From Aliiroseovarius sp. (GTDB taxonomy: Bacteria > Pseudomonadota > Alphaproteobacteria > Rhodobacterales > Rhodobacteraceae), in contig NZ_JASBTN010000040.1 of NCBI RefSeq assembly GCF_030148435.1, forward strand, positions 40,347 through 104,346: a stretch of 64,000 nucleotides of DNA, written 5' to 3'. The position numbers and the translations under genes are program-made. The notes beneath the pieces were generated by a model that saw only the letters and a list, made by a program, of their open reading frames with translations, did no database searches and was not told where the DNA came from. Position 1 is the first letter of the stretch. Every line of letters starts with the position of its first letter. Shown one piece after another: positions 61,608 to 64,000 of this stretch.

Positions 61608-62962
61608 GCGCGGCTGACCCTCAGCCAGACGCCCCCCACCGGGCGCAGGCTCAACACCATTTCGGGGCGCGGGTCGCGGTCGGGGATGGCCTCGAACCGA
61701 TACCGCGCGAGCAGGGTCGAGAGGATGATCACCGCTTCCTGCATCGCGAAACTCATGCCGATGCAAACGCGCGGGCCGGTGCCGAAGGGCAGGTATTGAA
61801 ATGGCGGGATCGCGCGCGGGTCTTCGAAACGATCCGGGTTGAAACTGTCCGGGTTGTCCCACAGCTCGCGGTTTCTGTGCAGCGCGTAGATCGGCAGCAT
61901 CACCGTGTCGCCGGTGCGGATTTCTCGATCACGCAACTGATCCGGCGCCAGCGCCGTTCGGGTCAGCAGCGCGGCGGGCGGGTAGAGCCGCATCGCCTCG
62001 TCGATGATCTGGCGAAAGAAGGGCAGGGCAGGCACGTCTTCCACCGTCGCCGCCCGGCTCCCCAACACCTGCCGCGCCTGATCCCGGGCGCGGGTCTGCA
62101 CCGCAGGGTCGAAGGCAAGCAGGTAAAGCGACCAGGACAGTGCCAGCGCGGTGGTTTCATGCCCCGCCACAAGGAAGGTCAGCACATTGTCGCGCAGTTC
62201 CTCCGTGGTCATGCGACGGCCCGTGTCCGGGTCTTCGCTGGCCATCAGCATGTCGAGCAGGTCCGGGCTGTCCACTTCCATGGTGCGCCGCGCCTCGATC
62301 GCGGTGACGGCGGCGGATTTCAGACGCTTGAGATCGCCGCCCACCATCAGTCGGGCCGGGCGGGGCACCCATTCCGGCAGGCCAAGGAAATCGAACAGCG
62401 AGACCCGTCCGGCGCCCGCCAGATAGCGTTCGATGGCGCGCCGCGCGAGGTCATGGGGAATGCCGTCATTGTGGCTGAAGCAGACCTGCCCGATCACGTC
62501 GAAAGCGGTCAGCAGCATCTGGTCGGCCATGTCGATCTCGGCCGTCGCGGTGCCGTCCAGCGCAGCATCGAGCCGCCCCGATACGGCCCGGGCCGCGCGG
62601 GTCATCACCGGGCCGAGCGTTTCGACATTGCGACGGGAGAACACAGGCGCGGCGGCGCGGCGCTGCCAGCGCCAGTGATCGCCGTCCGAGGTAAACAGCC
62701 CGCGGCCGATGGCCGGGCGCAGGATCGCGCCCACCTCGGGGGATTTCGGGTATTGATCGACCCGGTCCCGCAGGATCACGCGCAGGCTTTCCGGATCCTG
62801 TACCATGTGGAACCGCCTGACCACCTTGCCCGACACGATCGGCTGTTTCAGGCACAGCGCCGGGATGATTGCCAGCGCATTGCGCCGGGCCTCGGCCAGT
62901 ACGCGCAGAAAGCCGCGCTCGCGGGTCGACAGGGCGACGGAGACGGGCAGGCTGGCGTGCAT
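61604..62962 (-). CDS. Cytochrome P450
   Basis: The 452-residue soluble P450 shows the I-helix AGHETTALAL, the K-helix EAMRLYPP, the PERF-region equivalent FNPDRFEDPRAIPPFQYLPF, and the haem-binding FGTGPRVCIG with Cys400. The C-terminal layout is like CYP102-type or CYP4-like bacterial fatty-acid hydroxylases, but no reductase domain is fused and no ferredoxin gene lies nearby. Substrate and redox partner are therefore open. It is a single minus-strand gene; the next gene rightward is divergent. Confidence 0.9.
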   Translation of the reverse strand: MHASLPVSVALSTRERGFLRVLAEARRNALAIIPALCLKQPIVSGKVVRRFHMVQDPESLRVILRDRVDQYPKSPEVGAILRPAIGRGLFTSDGDHWRWQRRAAAPVFSRRNVETLGPVMTRAARAVSGRLDAALDGTATAEIDMADQMLLTAFDVIGQVCFSHNDGIPHDLARRAIERYLAGAGRVSLFDFLGLPEWVPRPARLMVGGDLKRLKSAAVTAIEARRTMEVDSPDLLDMLMASEDPDTGRRMTTEELRDNVLTFLVAGHETTALALSWSLYLLAFDPAVQTRARDQARQVLGSRAATVEDVPALPFFRQIIDEAMRLYPPAALLTRTALAPDQLRDREIRTGDTVMLPIYALHRNRELWDNPDSFNPDRFEDPRAIPPFQYLPFGTGPRVCIGMSFAMQEAVIILSTLLARYRFEAIPDRDPRPEMVLSLRPVGGVWLRVSRA

Positions 62963-63078
62963 CGGGGCTCCTCCTGAGGGCAGTCTATGCCCGGAGCGGC
63001 GCGCTGCGCAAATCGCGCATTTGCGCTTGGTGCGCCTACACGGTATTCCTGCTGGGACCGACCCAAGGGGAGCTATCC

Positions 63079-63747
63079 ATGTACCGTATTCTGACCGCGC
63101 TGACGCTGGCTCTCGGCCTGAGCGCCTGTGGAGAATTCAAGGACCTGCAGGAGCCGCCCGAACCGATGGGCGATTTCCTGCTGGGCCACAATATCGTCGT
63201 GGCGCCGGACCCGGTGCCCGGGCCGCTCACCCGCCCGGCCACCGAGGAGGAATGGCAGGAAAGCATTACCGCCGCGATCGACGAGCGCTTCGGGCGCTAC
63301 GACGGAGACCGCTATTTCCACATCGCGGTCAAGGTCGAGGGATACGTGCTGGCCCTGCCTGGTATCCCCTTGGTGGCAAACCCGAAATCCGTTCTGATTG
63401 CCGGCGTGACGATCTGGGAAGACGAGACCCAGAGCAAGCTCAACGAGGAGCCCAAACGCTTTACCGTGTTCGAGCGGGCCTCGCCCGAGACCTTCCTGTC
63501 CTCGGGTCTGACCCAGAACCGCCATGCCCAGCGGCGCAACCTGGCGCGTAACCTGGCGAAGAAGATTCACGACTGGATGCTGAAAAATCCCGAATGGTTC
63601 GGCGGTGAGCCGCTGGAAGGCGTAGAGGAAACGGAAGAGCCCGAGATCGACCTCAGCACCGTGAACGTGCCGATCGACCCGGAAACCGGCGAACCGATCC
63701 CTGTTCCGGGCGAAGCAGCCCCCGAACCTCCCGCTGAGGGTGGTTAG
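63079..63747 (+). CDS. Hypothetical lipoprotein with acidic proline-rich tail
   Basis: The 222-residue product has a lipoprotein signal (YRILTALTLALGLSAC), with the lipidated Cys near residue 18. The mature domain contains YFHIAVKVEGYVLALPGIPLVANPKSVLIAGVTIWEDE, suggesting a beta-rich fold. It ends in an acidic Pro/Glu tail. No family recognised. It is immediately upstream of tuf but separated from it by 112 bases with its own promoter region. ATG 63079 follows AAGGGGAGC. Confidence 0.75.
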   Translation: MYRILTALTLALGLSACGEFKDLQEPPEPMGDFLLGHNIVVAPDPVPGPLTRPATEEEWQESITAAIDERFGRYDGDRYFHIAVKVEGYVLALPGIPLVANPKSVLIAGVTIWEDETQSKLNEEPKRFTVFERASPETFLSSGLTQNRHAQRRNLARNLAKKIHDWMLKNPEWFGGEPLEGVEETEEPEIDLSTVNVPIDPETGEPIPVPGEAAPEPPAEGG

Positions 63748-63859
63748 GGGCGGGCTGACGACAAGTCCCGCTTGATTTTCTCCGCGCAAAGAAGTAACGA
63801 GCGCGCGATGATGAACTGGGTTCGTTCGAGCCCCCCAACAGACAAGGCTTACAAGGCGT

Positions 63860-64000
63860 ATGGCTAAGGAAAAGTTTGAACGCGGCAAACCGCACTGCAA
63901 CATCGGCACCATTGGTCACGTCGACCACGGCAAGACCACTCTGACGGCTGCGATCACCAAGTATTTCGGTGATTTCAAGGCCTATGACCAGATTGATGGC
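63860..64000 (+). CDS. tuf: Elongation factor Tu, N-terminal part (cut by window edge)
   Basis: The first 47 codons encode EF-Tu: [20 protein letters not shown], then the GTP-binding P-loop GHVDHGKT (19-26) and [12 protein letters not shown]-Tu delivers aminoacyl-tRNA to the ribosome as a GTP complex. The rest of the gene lies beyond the window. AAGG precedes the ATG by a few bases. Rhodobacteraceae often carry two tuf copies; which one this is cannot be told here. Confidence 0.97.
   Translation, partial: MAKEKFERGKPHCNIGTIGHVDHGKTTLTAAITKYFGDFKAYDQIDG

Noticed and set aside
63771-63800. Promoter for tuf (TTGATT near 63771)
   Set aside because: No -10 of acceptable quality at 16-18 bases could be found, so it is not listed as a feature.

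Overview
The window is a 64 kb stretch of chromosome from an alphaproteobacterium, almost certainly a member of the Rhodobacteraceae (Roseobacter group). The evidence is high-GC coding sequence with many GTG/TTG starts and 1-4 nt stop/start overlaps; the chvI-chvG-hprK-rapZ-EIIA(Man)-HPr cluster divergent from pckA; a (2S)-methylsuccinyl-CoA dehydrogenase of the ethylmalonyl-CoA pathway; a split MnmC; COQ9 next to rpsU; and Rhodobacteraceae-type families such as DUF6473 and a YbjN-like secreted protein. The genus cannot be fixed from sequence alone. No rRNA, tRNA, tmRNA, CRISPR array or prophage was seen.

Layout. 1-622: a truncated coding end followed by a scar of two insertion sequences, an IS5-family tail on the minus strand joined to an IS1595-family tail on the plus strand. 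630-9280: housekeeping and small metabolic genes (smpB, trmO, dapA, a Slt-type lytic transglycosylase, an EamA exporter, mnmD and its FAD partner, a mesaconyl-C4-CoA hydratase-like protein, a VOC protein, a lipoprotein). 9453-14660: a coupled GNAT/barstar/racemase operon divergent from smc. 14765-18368: a YbjN-like secreted protein, an MltB-type transglycosylase, and cobD-cobC for cobalamin synthesis. 18770-22516: a degenerate receiver protein, then four coupled genes (HAD phosphatase, ornithine-cyclodeaminase-like, phytanoyl-CoA-dioxygenase-like, alpha/beta hydrolase) whose joint pathway is not obvious. 22680-27109: YbaK-like deacylase, rpsU, COQ9, quinone oxidoreductase, PNPOx-like protein, rlmH, rsfS.

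27361-32548 is a TetR-controlled methylamine/betaine-type demethylation cluster: a non-pyrrolysine MttB-family methyltransferase, a TMADH/N-methylproline-demethylase-like flavoprotein and a P5C-reductase-like enzyme, with two tandem palindromic operators between the regulator and the operon. 32567-38685: a YhaN/YhaO-like (SbcC/SbcD-like) ATPase-nuclease pair, a META-domain protein, a small barrel-like protein and a TetR regulator with two clear inverted repeats nearby. 38817-44116: methylsuccinyl-CoA dehydrogenase, a TauE/SafE permease, two small secreted proteins and pckA.

44470-49890 is the regulatory block ChvI/ChvG with the incomplete PTS (truncated HprK, RapZ, EIIA-Man, HPr) and a PlsC-like acyltransferase. 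49922-56559: 3-hydroxybutyryl-CoA dehydrogenase, a DUF6473 protein, etfA/etfB, VOC and GyrI-like proteins, PduO-type cobalamin adenosyltransferase, a twin-TM protein and an SDR. 56725-64000: parC, a DUF898-M48 protease pair, cytochrome P450, a lipoprotein and the first 47 codons of tuf.

Functional threads: ETF, 3-hydroxybutyryl-CoA dehydrogenase and methylsuccinyl-CoA dehydrogenase fit acyl-CoA/C2 assimilation. CobC, CobD and PduO supply adenosylcobalamin, and the MttB-family protein would need a corrinoid partner that is not encoded here. Four copies (plus one possible remnant) of a hairpin-bearing intergenic repeat lie in the same orientation, mostly at 3' ends of plus-strand genes.

Limits: all family assignments come from reading the translations and motifs. 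No database search was possible.
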